NCBI RefSeq assembly: GCF_029603165.1
Contig: NZ_JAQSVC010000003.1
Span: 613,582 to 677,581 of the forward strand
Source: Galbibacter pacificus
Lineage (GTDB): Bacteria > Bacteroidota > Bacteroidia > Flavobacteriales > Flavobacteriaceae
Length of the DNA stretch: 64,000 nucleotides
Direction: 5' to 3'
Shown in pieces: positions 36,521 through 45,669 of this stretch. The position numbers were made by a program, and so were the translations under genes. Under the pieces are notes generated by a model. It was not told the DNA's origin and ran no database searches. It saw only the letters and a list, made by a program, of their open reading frames with translations. Positions within the stretch are counted from its first letter, which is position 1. Every line of letters begins with the position of its first letter.

Positions 36521-37432
36521 TTAGTCTTGTACAATGAAGTCTTTTGGATCTTCCTTGTTGTATTCCGGTTGGATATTTACATGGTTTATACCAAATTTAG
36601 CTTTTAAAATAATTTCTATTTCCTCTAAAATTTCATTAAACCGTGTAAGTGTAACATCTTCTTTAAAGTCTAAATGTGCTTCTAAGTGCAGTTCGTCGTC
36701 GTTTAACCACCATACGTGTATATGGTGCAATTTATTAACATTTGGTACTTTATGTACTTCCCGTATCAAATCTTTTATATCTATATGATCTGGGGTAAAA
36801 AGCATGAGCATTTTGGTGGAAGTTAGTAGCAAATCAAATCCAACAAAAATTAAATAAACGGCAATGGAGAATGTTAAAACGCTATCTATCCAGTATATTT
36901 TATAAAACTTCATCAATAATCCGCCTATCAATACAGCTATGCTTGCCAACATATCCGTAAGCAAGTGCAAATAAGCCGATTTCATGTTAATGTTCCGTTT
37001 AGCGTCTTTTTTTAATAACAAAACACTAAAACCATTGGCGACAATCCCTAAAATAGACAACCAAATAACAAGATCCGAATGAATGGTCTGTGGATGAAAA
37101 AACCGTTTTACAGCTTCAATTATCAATAAAATAGCAATAACAATAAGCGTGACCGAATTTACAAAAGCTGCAATAATCTCTGCGCGCTTATAACCAAAAG
37201 TCCTGTTTGTAGATGCTTTTTTACCCGTAAGCCTATTTGCCACATAACTTATTACCAAAGAAACCACATCGGTAAAATTGTGCAGGGCATCGGACAGTAA
37301 AGCCAAACTTCCCGAAATTATACCACCAACAACCTGAGAAGCGGTTATAATAATGTTTAATACTATAGAAATAAATAGATTTCTCCCCTTTAACGGTGTG
37401 TGGGAATGTGTATGCGGGTGCATATGGCCCAT
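36521..37432 (-). CDS. Cation diffusion facilitator (Zn2+/Co2+ efflux)
   Basis: The 303-residue inner-membrane protein has a His-rich N-terminus (HMHPHTHSHT), six predicted helices and a cytosolic C-terminal domain. Metal-site residues are visible in helix 2 (SDALHNFTDV) and helix 5 (HLLTDMLASI), the HxxxD pattern of CzcD/ZitB-type zinc exporters. It exchanges metal for protons. The gene is 4 nt downstream of rpiB. Confidence 0.9.
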   Translation of the reverse strand: MGHMHPHTHSHTPLKGRNLFISIVLNIIITASQVVGGIISGSLALLSDALHNFTDVVSLVISYVANRLTGKKASTNRTFGYKRAEIIAAFVNSVTLIVIAILLIIEAVKRFFHPQTIHSDLVIWLSILGIVANGFSVLLLKKDAKRNINMKSAYLHLLTDMLASIAVLIGGLLMKFYKIYWIDSVLTFSIAVYLIFVGFDLLLTSTKMLMLFTPDHIDIKDLIREVHKVPNVNKLHHIHVWWLNDDELHLEAHLDFKEDVTLTRFNEILEEIEIILKAKFGINHVNIQPEYNKEDPKDFIVQD

Positions 37433-37436
37433 AATA

Positions 37437-37871
37437 CTAGCAGTGTAAGGATATTTTATTTATTCTATTTTGGTGCCTGCCACCTTCGAAAGCCGTGTCT
37501 AAAAAAGTTTCTACCATTTCCAGCACTTGAGGAATTGCAGTAAAGCGGGCCGGAATGCATAAAATATTAGCATTGTTATGTGCTTTTATCAAACTAACTA
37601 TTTCTTTGGTCCAACATAATCCTGCACGAACATTTTTATATTTGTTGGCGGTCATGGCTACGCCGTTTCCGCTACCGCATATCAAAATTCCAAAATCTAC
37701 TTTTTCTTCGTTTACATCTTTTGCCACCGGATGCACAAAATCCGGGTAATCCACACTGCTGTTTTCATCAGTCCCGTAGTTTACGGTTTCAATCCCTTTT
37801 TTTTGAAGCAATTCAACAACAGCAAACTTATATTCGGTTCCGGCATGATCGTTTCCTATGGCTATTTTCAT
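37437..37871 (-). CDS. rpiB: Ribose-5-phosphate isomerase B
   Basis: This 144-residue enzyme interconverts ribose-5-phosphate and ribulose-5-phosphate in the pentose phosphate pathway. It has GNDHAGTEYK at the N-terminus and the active-site segment ILICGSGNGVAMTANK followed by RAGLCW. It is first gene of a three-gene operon. A TACCTTTG -7 box lies on the minus strand at 37894-37901, about 23 bp before the ATG. Confidence 0.94.
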   Translation of the reverse strand: MKIAIGNDHAGTEYKFAVVELLQKKGIETVNYGTDENSSVDYPDFVHPVAKDVNEEKVDFGILICGSGNGVAMTANKYKNVRAGLCWTKEIVSLIKAHNNANILCIPARFTAIPQVLEMVETFLDTAFEGGRHQNRINKISLHC

Positions 37872-38459
37872 CCTTTTGTATATTAGTGAACAACAAAGGT
37901 AGTAATTCGTATTTTTTTAGTTTATAAACAGCAATGTTAATTTAATTTTACAAATACTTAATTATCAATTAATTATAATATAATATATTTTGTTGATATT
38001 TATTTATTTAATTCTATTAAATTTATTTGTTTTTCTAATAAACACTTTCAATTTGTAAAAAAATCTTAATTATACAAATGGAAACTTTTCTTTTTAATCT
38101 ACATTTTATCAACTGTTTTTCAACACTTATTAACATCAATTAATATAATTAATTATTAAAAAATTATGTTAGTTGGGTTGTTTACAATTGTTGAGAAAAA
38201 ACAAAAAATTATTCTTTTTCAGTGCTTTAAAATTAGAACCTTTGTTAATATCTATGTATAAGTTAAGATAACTATTACTCGCAAACGTTTGCCAAAAAAG
38301 TTTTTGTACAAATAAACACCCTATAATAACCACCATTTTTATTTAAATTTTAAAAAAGAAAAAGATGTATATGTTTATAAAGTTAATAACTCTTAAGATT
38401 TTTAAAATTTTTGTTTTAGCTATTATTTGGTTGATTAACTTTGTACCGATAAAAACAGC
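37872..38459. other. 588-bp AT-rich non-coding region, candidate origin
   Basis: No gene is visible. The sequence is far more AT-rich than its neighbours and carries the rpiB promoter at its left end. At 38106-38135 three DnaA-box-like 9-mers follow each other with 10-11 bp spacing: TTATCAACT, TTTTCAACA and TTATTAACA. None is a perfect TTATCCACA. It is the largest AT-rich gap in the core region and lies 10 kb from a consensus parS site, so it is a candidate for oriC or another regulatory region, not a demonstrated one. Confidence 0.35.
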
Positions 38460-38702
38460 TTAAACTATTTTTAAGTCGTTGTTTGGAGTATCAAGTTTCT
38501 GGATCAGTTCTTTTACGTAAGTAACATAATCTTTGTGCACATATAGCTTTATTCCCCCCAAAGCATTAGAATAGAACGGCGAAATAGTAATCATGGTTTC
38601 GTTTTCCAGGAAAAAAGGGATTTCTTCTTCGTTCAGCAAAAATTTTAAAACGAGATATTCATGTGGATACGTATATGTTGCTACTAAGATAAAATTCTTC
38701 AT
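38460..38702 (-). CDS. DUF2007-like putative signal-transducing protein
   Basis: The 80-residue product starting MKNFILVATYTYPHEYLVLK resembles the short DUF2007 domain. It has a ferredoxin-like strand-helix pattern (FLLNEEEIPFFLEN, then GGIKLYVHKDYVTYVKELIQ). The start at 38702 is preferred over an upstream codon because the family normally begins just before this strand. No function is established. Confidence 0.7.
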   Translation of the reverse strand: MKNFILVATYTYPHEYLVLKFLLNEEEIPFFLENETMITISPFYSNALGGIKLYVHKDYVTYVKELIQKLDTPNNDLKIV

Positions 38703-38800
38703 ACAAATGCAATTGGTAATACTTTTCCTTTTAAAATAAAGCAATTTTTATGCCTTTAATTTACAAACGGAGCGTATACTAAAATAGGGATAATTTTCTT

Positions 38801-38977
38801 TTAAAAGAAGATTAATGTCTTGAGATAATGATATTTCTTGCTGTTTTTTTCTATGCAGTTTACGGTTTTTTGGTGTTCTTTCCTTTCTAAAGAATAATCT
38901 ATATAACCAGCAAAAGAAATTACGCCTGCCAAAAAAACAAGAATAAAGAAGATTAATATTTTATAAAACTTTTTCAA
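38801..38977 (-). CDS. Small membrane protein, 58 aa, TTG start
   Basis: A frame of 59 codons starts at TTG (38977) and encodes KKFYKILIFFILVFLAGV, a single hydrophobic helix, followed by a charged tail (YSLERKEHQKTVNCIEKN). The positive-inside pattern and clean helix suggest a real inner-membrane micro-protein. No ATG exists in frame near the start, so expression is uncertain. It lies alone between the DUF2007-like gene and rnr. Confidence 0.4.
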   Translation of the reverse strand: MKKFYKILIFFILVFLAGVISFAGYIDYSLERKEHQKTVNCIEKNSKKYHYLKTLIFF

Positions 38978-39115
38978 TGCAATTTAGATAAGTGTCTTAT
39001 ATAAGAGACGTTGCAAAAATAAAATTGTTACATCAATTTTAATAAAATTTTAACTTTTAAAAATAATTAGAGTACTAGTATAATAATTCGTACTTTACTT
39101 GAAGAATTAAATTAT

Positions 39116-41305
39116 ATGACGAAAAGAAAAAAAAGAGCTCAAAAACAAAAGAAAAATGAAATTACAAAAGGGATCTTTACTGTACTTGAAAGTAATAGGG
39201 ACCAGAGTTTTAACTATAAACAAATAGCTGCAAAAATTAATATTAATGATACCAGCGCTAGAAATTTATTGATAAAAAGGTTGGGCCAGCTTAAACAAAA
39301 AGGAAGAATAGAAGAAGTAGAACGCGGTAAATACAAGGCAATACCATCACAAAATTATTACGAAGGTGTTGTAGACATGACTGGAAGAAACAACGCCTAT
39401 GTTGTTTGTGATGATTTGGATACCGATGTTTTTGTACCTTATAATTTGCTTAACAAAGCCCTTCACGGCGATATTGTAGAGGTGTATGTTTTTCCAAGGA
39501 GAAAGAAAGGAAAAAAACTGGAAGGGGAGATTACCAAAATACTGGAAAGGAAACGGACCTCTTTTGTGGGAATTGTACAGATGCAGAAAAATTTTGCCTT
39601 TGTTAACCCAACCGATTTTAAAATGTATACCGATATTTTTGTTCCTAAAAACAAGACCGGTGATGCAGAAGATGGTGATAAAGTAATTGTTGAAATTCAG
39701 GATTGGCCTACAAATGCAGATTCTCCTTACGGAAAAATTATTGAGGTACTTGGTAAACCGGGCGAGCACGATACGGAAATACATGCTATCCTGGCCGAGT
39801 ATGGTCTGCCTTATAGTTTTCCCGATGAAGTAGAATTTTACGCCAATAAACTGGATACTTCCATTACAGAAGATGAAATTTCCAAACGAAGGGATATGAG
39901 GGAAGTACCAACATTTACCATCGATCCAAAAGATGCAAAAGATTTTGACGATGCATTGTCGTTTAGAATCTTAGAAGATGGAAATTTCGAGGTAGGTATC
40001 CATATTGCCGACGTATCTCATTACGTAACACCAGATTCCATCCTGGAAGAAGAAGCATACAATAGGGCAACTTCTGTTTATTTAGTAGACAGGGTGGTAC
40101 CAATGTTGCCGGAAATCCTATCCAATAATGCATGTTCGCTGAGGCCGAACGAAGAAAAATATACATTCTCCGCAGTTTTTAAAATGAACAAAAGTGCACA
40201 GGTACTCGACCAATGGTTTGGCAGGACAGTTACCTATTCCGACAGGCGTTTTGCTTATGAAGAAGCGCAGTCTATTATTGAGACCAACAGCAATAGGGTT
40301 CCTGCGGATATTTCTTTAACCGGAGAAGCCTATGAAGTAGAACAGCACATTGCAGATGCAATTCTTACGTTGGACACCATGGCCAAAGCCATGCGTTCCA
40401 GACGCTTGGCTTCCGGTGCTATTTCTTTTGACAAGGTGGAAGTAAAATTTCAATTAAATGAAAAAAGCGAACCTATTGGTGTATATTTTAAAACCGCCAA
40501 AGATGCCAATAAGCTTATTGAAGAATTCATGTTGCTTGCCAATAAAAAGGTAGCAGAATTTATTGGTAAGCAAAAGAAAACATTTGTTTACAGGGTCCAT
40601 GATGAGCCCGACAACGAAAAATTAATGCAGTTACAGGGCATTATATCAAAATTTGGGTATAGGATAAACATGAAGAGCAAAAAAACCATTACAAGCTCTT
40701 TAAATAATTTATTGGAAGAAGTGCAGGGGACCAAAGAGCAAAACATGGTAGATACCTTAACCATACGCACCATGAGCAAGGCCGTTTATACTACCGATAA
40801 TATTGGCCATTATGGGCTCGCTTTTGATTATTACACACATTTTACGTCGCCAATTAGAAGATATCCAGATGTAATGGTACATAGGTTGTTGCAACATTAT
40901 CTAGACGGTGGAGCTTCCGTAAACGATGAAAAGTATGAACAAAAATGTAAGCATTCTTCAAATATGGAGTATCTGGCAACCAGTGCAGAACGGGATTCCA
41001 TAAAATACATGCAGATAAAATTTATGGAAGATCGTTACGATGAAGAGTTTTTAGGAGTCATTTCCGGGGTTACCGAATGGGGGATTTATGTTGAAATTAT
41101 CGACAATAAATGTGAAGGCATGGTGAGGATACGCGATATCAAAGACGATTATTATGTTTTTGATGAATCGCAATATGCTTTGGTTGGCGAGGTTACCAAG
41201 AACATGTACCAGTTGGGAGACGAAGTTTTTGTTAAGCTTAAAAGTACAGATTTGGTCAAAAGACATTTGGACTTTGTGCTTACGGGAAAGAAAATTGAAA
41301 GTTAG
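39116..41305 (+). CDS. rnr: Ribonuclease R
   Basis: This 729-residue 3'-5' exoribonuclease degrades structured RNA and takes part in rRNA quality control. The order is a basic N-terminus with a winged-helix region, two cold-shock domains (about 75-220), the RNB domain with the metal site TIDPKDAKDFDDALSF, and a C-terminal S1 domain (EFLGVISGVTEWGIYVEI). The length is normal. The ATG lies 10 bp after an AATTAAATTAT leader. Confidence 0.96.
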   Translation: MTKRKKRAQKQKKNEITKGIFTVLESNRDQSFNYKQIAAKININDTSARNLLIKRLGQLKQKGRIEEVERGKYKAIPSQNYYEGVVDMTGRNNAYVVCDDLDTDVFVPYNLLNKALHGDIVEVYVFPRRKKGKKLEGEITKILERKRTSFVGIVQMQKNFAFVNPTDFKMYTDIFVPKNKTGDAEDGDKVIVEIQDWPTNADSPYGKIIEVLGKPGEHDTEIHAILAEYGLPYSFPDEVEFYANKLDTSITEDEISKRRDMREVPTFTIDPKDAKDFDDALSFRILEDGNFEVGIHIADVSHYVTPDSILEEEAYNRATSVYLVDRVVPMLPEILSNNACSLRPNEEKYTFSAVFKMNKSAQVLDQWFGRTVTYSDRRFAYEEAQSIIETNSNRVPADISLTGEAYEVEQHIADAILTLDTMAKAMRSRRLASGAISFDKVEVKFQLNEKSEPIGVYFKTAKDANKLIEEFMLLANKKVAEFIGKQKKTFVYRVHDEPDNEKLMQLQGIISKFGYRINMKSKKTITSSLNNLLEEVQGTKEQNMVDTLTIRTMSKAVYTTDNIGHYGLAFDYYTHFTSPIRRYPDVMVHRLLQHYLDGGASVNDEKYEQKCKHSSNMEYLATSAERDSIKYMQIKFMEDRYDEEFLGVISGVTEWGIYVEIIDNKCEGMVRIRDIKDDYYVFDESQYALVGEVTKNMYQLGDEVFVKLKSTDLVKRHLDFVLTGKKIES

Positions 41306-41412
41306 TTTTTGAATATTCATAATCAAATCAATATTAACAATTTTTATCATTTCCATTTCTTATTAATGAAATATCTCATTTACCTTTATAAAAAATTAAA
41401 ATAAAAAGAGCA

Positions 41413-42087
41413 ATGAAACATATAGTAATTTTAATGATGCTTTTTGCATCCTGTTTTGCATCGGCACAAGACAACATAACACAGGAACTGGGCGATTTTC
41501 ATGAAGTCAAGGTTTTTGATGGGGTTTCCGTTACCATTATTAAAGCCGATAAAAACAGAGCTATTATTTCCGGCAAGGATTCCGATCAGGTTGTAATTGT
41601 CAATAAAAATGGCAAACTAAAGATACGGATGAAAATAAGCCAGGTTTTTGATGGTTACAAAACCTTTGTTGCCTTGTATTCTAAAGATATTCTGGATGTA
41701 CTGGATGTAAATGAAAATGCCTCCATTTCATCAAAAGAAACAATTGCTCAGGTAGATATCGAAGTAAATTCCCAAGAAGGGGGCGAAATCAATATAGATT
41801 TGGACGTAGAGCGCTTAGAGGCCAACGCTACCACGGGAGGAAACATTAAGTTAAATGGGACTGCCAAAAATCAAGAAGTAGCTGTAAACACCGGTGGAAA
41901 GTTTAAAGGAGAAGGTTTGGTTACAGAACAAACCAATGTAGTTGTAAAGGCCGGTGGGACAGCCAATGTAAATGCAACAGAATATATGAACGCCAAAGTT
42001 AAAGTAGGGGGGACTATTAATGTTTATGGAAACCCTAAGGTACTTGAAAAACAGACTTTTGTTGGTGGAACTATTAACGAACATTAA
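41413..42087 (+). CDS. Exported GIN-domain (DUF2807) protein
   Basis: The 224-residue protein has a signal peptide (about 1-19, ending FASAQ) and the head GIN domain, a right-handed beta-helix-like series of G/T-rich strands (EVKVFDGVSVTIIKADKNRA, then GGNIKLNGTAKNQEVAVNTG). Its biological role is unknown; Bacteroidota usually encode several. It is followed by a strong terminator. Confidence 0.85.
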   Translation: MKHIVILMMLFASCFASAQDNITQELGDFHEVKVFDGVSVTIIKADKNRAIISGKDSDQVVIVNKNGKLKIRMKISQVFDGYKTFVALYSKDILDVLDVNENASISSKETIAQVDIEVNSQEGGEINIDLDVERLEANATTGGNIKLNGTAKNQEVAVNTGGKFKGEGLVTEQTNVVVKAGGTANVNATEYMNAKVKVGGTINVYGNPKVLEKQTFVGGTINEH

Positions 42088-42110
42088 AATTTAATTTTGA
42101 AAAATTATTT

Positions 42111-42149
42111 AAAAATCATCATAACATATCATCTATTATGATGATTTTT
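42111..42149 (+). terminator. Intrinsic terminator after the GIN-domain gene
   Basis: AAAAATCATCATAA and TTATGATGATTTTT form a 14-bp stem, followed by TATTTTT on the plus strand. Confidence 0.85.
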
Positions 42150-42208
42150 TATTTTTGAATAACTGCAAATAATAACCCATGTTTTGAAAACTATGTAATT
42201 AGCGTTGA

Positions 42209-42892
42209 ATGATTGAAGATGTTTTTTCTGCAATACCACTTGGAATTTTATTGGCCTTTACCATAGGCCCAGTTTTTTTTGTTCTTTTGGAAACAGGGGC
42301 TATAAAAGGATTTAGGGCTGCATTAAGTTTTGATTTGGGCGTTGTTATGGGCGACTCTTTTTTTATCATCATTGCCTATTTTAGTACCAACAAAATACTT
42401 CATAAAATAAAAGACGACCCTTCATTGTTTATTTTTGGTGGCATACTTTTAATTATATACGGAATAATTAGTTTTTTAAAGACAAAAAGCGACTATAAAA
42501 GGGACATACGCAATGCCATTAACCAAATAGAAGTCAGACGAAATTATTTTAAGCTTTTTTTTAAGGGGTTTTTACTTAATTTTATCAACGTTGGTGTGTT
42601 GGGTTTTTGGCTCGGTATTATTATAATTTTCGGTCCCAAGCTTGAAATGAACGATGAGCGTATATTTGTTTTTTTAGCCACAATTTTGGCTACATATTTG
42701 TTTGTAGATTGTATTAAAATAATACTTGCCAAACAATTAAGAAATAAATTAACGCCGAGGAGAATTTTTAAAATAAAAAGGATTATCAGTGTTATTTTGG
42801 TTGTTTTTGGAGTAGCTTTAATGCTTCAAGGCATTTTTCCAAATGAAAAGAAGAAAATTCAAAATGTGATCGAGGATATTAGAGAACGTTAA
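42209..42892 (+). CDS. LysE family exporter
   Basis: The 227-residue inner-membrane protein has six predicted helices and the family start AIPLGILLAFTIGPVFFVLLETGAIKGFRAA (shown in parts: AFTIGPVFFVLLETG, then KGFRAALSFDLGVVMGD). Members export amino acids or related solutes. The DoxX gene begins 2 nt after the stop, so both are probably cotranscribed. Confidence 0.85.
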   Translation: MIEDVFSAIPLGILLAFTIGPVFFVLLETGAIKGFRAALSFDLGVVMGDSFFIIIAYFSTNKILHKIKDDPSLFIFGGILLIIYGIISFLKTKSDYKRDIRNAINQIEVRRNYFKLFFKGFLLNFINVGVLGFWLGIIIIFGPKLEMNDERIFVFLATILATYLFVDCIKIILAKQLRNKLTPRRIFKIKRIISVILVVFGVALMLQGIFPNEKKKIQNVIEDIRER

Positions 42893-42894
42893 TA

Positions 42895-43293
42895 ATGATG
42901 CTATTTACAAAAGAGTTACCCGTTGTTTTCCTTTTATTTTTTATTGCCATTACTTTTTTGTTTAGTGCTTGGGACAAGGTCTCGGACTGGAAGGGCAATA
43001 TTTTGTTTTTAAAAGCACATTTTAAAAATACTTTTGTTGTTAAAGTTTTGCCTATTTCACTATTTATTATTGTTGTTTTAGAACTTTTGGCGGGTATTTT
43101 TTCCTTAATAGGAATTTATAATTACCTTATTTATAAAAGCAGTTATTTTGCTGTTCTAAGTTGTATCGTATCACTAATTACCCTATTTATTTTTTTAATT
43201 GGACAGCGTATTGCTAAAGATTTCGATGGTGCTATGAAGATTACGGTCTATATTATACCCATAGTCTTTTGTTTGTACCTTTTATCATTTTAA
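42895..43293 (+). CDS. DoxX-like membrane protein
   Basis: This 132-residue protein has four predicted helices and the DoxX-type N-terminus FLFSAWDKVSDWKGN with LELLAGIFSLIGIYN in helix 2. The family is linked to redox and quinone-related membrane complexes, but the role here is unknown. It follows the LysE gene closely and converges with the AsmA-like gene, with 1 bp between the stops. Confidence 0.75.
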   Translation: MMLFTKELPVVFLLFFIAITFLFSAWDKVSDWKGNILFLKAHFKNTFVVKVLPISLFIIVVLELLAGIFSLIGIYNYLIYKSSYFAVLSCIVSLITLFIFLIGQRIAKDFDGAMKITVYIIPIVFCLYLLSF

Positions 43294-43294
43294 T

Positions 43295-44773
43295 CTACTT
43301 CAACACTGTTTGTATGGTACCTTCGCGAACACATAACCAGAAATAGTTAAAAAAGGATTTTTCCTTATTTCTTTCCACTTTTATATCTACTTTTTCATTG
43401 TCTTCTTTAGTATTCTTCACAAAAATATTTGCTATTGTTGATATAAATTTGTTGACCACATTTTTATTTTTCTTCTTTATGTTTACTACAAAATCATCAT
43501 ATTTCATTTGAAAAGTTCCTGTTGCATTATTTTCGTTTGCATCAACATCAAACAGTAAGCTCGTTATGGAACCGCTTGTAATAATGTTCATATTTGGTTC
43601 CACAAAATCGTTTATTTTTTCTGCATTTAAATGCTCCATTTTGCCATGAAGGGTAAAGAAATCTGCTTTGTTGTTGATATTAAATTTCCACAACAGCTTA
43701 AAATCGGCATCGCCCATAAATTTGGATTCTATGTCTATTAGGGTTTCGCCGTCTTCTTTTAGCGTATTTATATTTTTTATCGTACTTGAAACGTCTGTAA
43801 ACACAATTTTTCCCGGGCTATCGTTTACTTTTTCTTCATATGTTATCCTGCTTTTATAGATATTCAGTTCTGGTACGTCAATATCAAAAGGTAAATTTCT
43901 CAATGCCTTGCTGTACAAAGGTTTGTACCTGGTATCGTCGGGAAGTCCCTTATCGCGGTATACTTCCAGGTTTCCTTGTATGATATCAATTTTTTCTGAT
44001 GAATATGTATAGTTTTCATTTAGTTTATCTCGCTTATAGTTATAAATGTTCAAGGAATCTATTGTAAGTGAAATCCAGTCTCTTTCTGTTTTTAAATGCT
44101 TTTGAAGTTCGTTTTTATCGTAAATGGTTTTTATTTTTACTGATGCTGTTTTTATATAATCGTCTTTTAATATCAGCTTTCCAACTAAAAAATTCTGATA
44201 GTAATTCATTGGAAGCAATACGTTGTCAACCTCAAAGTCAATTTTTTTATAATCAATTTTTTTATGCTCAGATGCAGGATTTATATGAAGGTCAAATACG
44301 TGCCCATTTATTTTTTCTGTCTTAACTATATTTTTTTCAGTAGTGTCTTTATATGTAAAACGCGTGTCTTTAAGCACTAGTTTTTTAATGATTAGTTGTT
44401 TTTGTTTTTTGCTTGAATTTTTTCTACTCTTTTTTCTATGTAATAATGCATCCAGATTTTCTACTTTCAGTTCTCCAATTACAATAGAATCTGATCCAAA
44501 TAAGCTTGTAATGCTTATACCTGAAAGGGCTATTTTTTTTATGGAAAAAGTATTTTTAAGCGTATCGTCGATGTCTATATCTACTGCTGAAACGCTTCTG
44601 GTAAGTAGGTTTACATCAATTGAAGCGGTCTCAATCTTATATCCGTTTATTTCTTGTAGTTTATCTCTTATCTTTTTTTCAACCAATAAGTTTCCGCCCA
44701 TTATTAGTACTATAACGGCTAGAATTGTTGCAAGTCCAATTTTTATGTATTTACTCACAAAGTGAGATTTCAA
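43295..44773 (-). CDS. AsmA-like envelope protein
   Basis: The 492-residue protein has a single N-terminal helix (KIGLATILAVIVLIMGGNLL), then long beta-rich repeats (YKIETASIDVNLLTRSVSAV, then LSGISITSLFGSDSIVIGEL) that resemble AsmA/DUF748-type bridge-like proteins. Such proteins sit in the inner membrane and extend into the periplasm, possibly in lipid transport. The C-terminal basic part (KKKNKNVVNKFISTIANIF) is less typical. The family call rests on pattern only. Confidence 0.6.
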   Translation of the reverse strand: MKSHFVSKYIKIGLATILAVIVLIMGGNLLVEKKIRDKLQEINGYKIETASIDVNLLTRSVSAVDIDIDDTLKNTFSIKKIALSGISITSLFGSDSIVIGELKVENLDALLHRKKSRKNSSKKQKQLIIKKLVLKDTRFTYKDTTEKNIVKTEKINGHVFDLHINPASEHKKIDYKKIDFEVDNVLLPMNYYQNFLVGKLILKDDYIKTASVKIKTIYDKNELQKHLKTERDWISLTIDSLNIYNYKRDKLNENYTYSSEKIDIIQGNLEVYRDKGLPDDTRYKPLYSKALRNLPFDIDVPELNIYKSRITYEEKVNDSPGKIVFTDVSSTIKNINTLKEDGETLIDIESKFMGDADFKLLWKFNINNKADFFTLHGKMEHLNAEKINDFVEPNMNIITSGSITSLLFDVDANENNATGTFQMKYDDFVVNIKKKNKNVVNKFISTIANIFVKNTKEDNEKVDIKVERNKEKSFFNYFWLCVREGTIQTVLK

Positions 44774-44863
44774 ATGTTATTAATTTTTCTTTTATGTGCC
44801 TAGTTTTTTATATATAGGCTTTTTAATTCTAAAGCAGTAGGTTTTTTATCGAGATTAAGATAC

Positions 44864-44891
44864 AAAAAAAGGTGCTTGTAATAAGCACCTT
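44864..44891 (-). terminator. Intrinsic terminator after the OmpH-like gene
   Basis: AAGGTGCTT and AAGCACCTT form a 9-bp stem with a 5-nt loop, followed on the minus strand by seven T. It lies 47 bp beyond the stop of the OmpH-like gene. Confidence 0.85.
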
Positions 44892-44937
44892 CATTTATTA
44901 AGTGAGATTTTTCTCAGCCTGTGAATTAGTTTTATAG

Positions 44938-45450
44938 CTATTTTGCCTTGTAATCATCGTTTAGCGCCTTAAGCACGTCGGATGTAATATCTTTAGATTC
45001 TTCACCATAAAGTACACTTCCAGCATCGTTTGAGCCCAAAACAAAGGTATATCCTTGTTTTTTGCCGTAATCCTGAACAAAGGACCTTACTTTTTTAATG
45101 AGGCTGTCTATTTCTTTTTGGCTTTCTTGAGACAATTGTTGTTCTTCCATCTGTAATTGCTGACCCATCATTTGTCTTTTTTGGAGCAGCGCATTGTATT
45201 TTTCTTGTGCTTTTGCTTGTGGTAAACTTTTTGCTTCCGATTCAAATGATTGTGCTTCGCTTTGGAAAGCTTTAGATAAGCTGTCCGTTTTTTTATCGAA
45301 TGTTTCTATTTTGGTTTTGTATTTTGCTTCGATGTCTATTTTTTCTTGATATTCATTAATCAACTTTGTATTGTCAACAAAAGCAATTTTATTCTGCTGG
45401 CATGAAAAAGTAACCAATGCAACAACGGCAGTCAATATTATTTTTTTCAT
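44938..45450 (-). CDS. OmpH/Skp-like periplasmic chaperone, lipoprotein form
   Basis: The 170-residue protein has a signal peptide with a lipobox-like TFSC (Cys17), then the Skp/OmpH start IAFVDNTKLINEYQEK and a long coiled coil (about 40-115, rich in K, E and Q). Skp-type chaperones carry outer-membrane proteins through the periplasm. Most are soluble, so the lipid anchor is a variation. A TATTTTTG -7 box is present upstream. Confidence 0.82.
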   Translation of the reverse strand: MKKIILTAVVALVTFSCQQNKIAFVDNTKLINEYQEKIDIEAKYKTKIETFDKKTDSLSKAFQSEAQSFESEAKSLPQAKAQEKYNALLQKRQMMGQQLQMEEQQLSQESQKEIDSLIKKVRSFVQDYGKKQGYTFVLGSNDAGSVLYGEESKDITSDVLKALNDDYKAK

Positions 45451-45475
45451 TTTTATTTTAAAATTTAGTTCAGGA

Positions 45476-45483
45476 CAAAAATA
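45476..45483 (-). promoter_or_regulatory. -7 box of the OmpH-like gene
   Basis: TATTTTTG on the minus strand matches TAnnTTTG and ends 25 bp before the ATG at 45450. Confidence 0.5.
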
Positions 45484-45669
45484 GAAAAGTAATCGGATTT
45501 TCGGTAAAATATAAATTTTATATTATGTATAGATATAAATTATTGTATTATTAATTATAATAATCAGTTGCTATTTTAAACAGCTTATTTTTATCTTCTT
45601 TCGCTACAGTTTAAAATTTCGAAAGGTAAATATATGTTTTTGATGTAAAGAGGCCTTAAAAGGCTTTAT

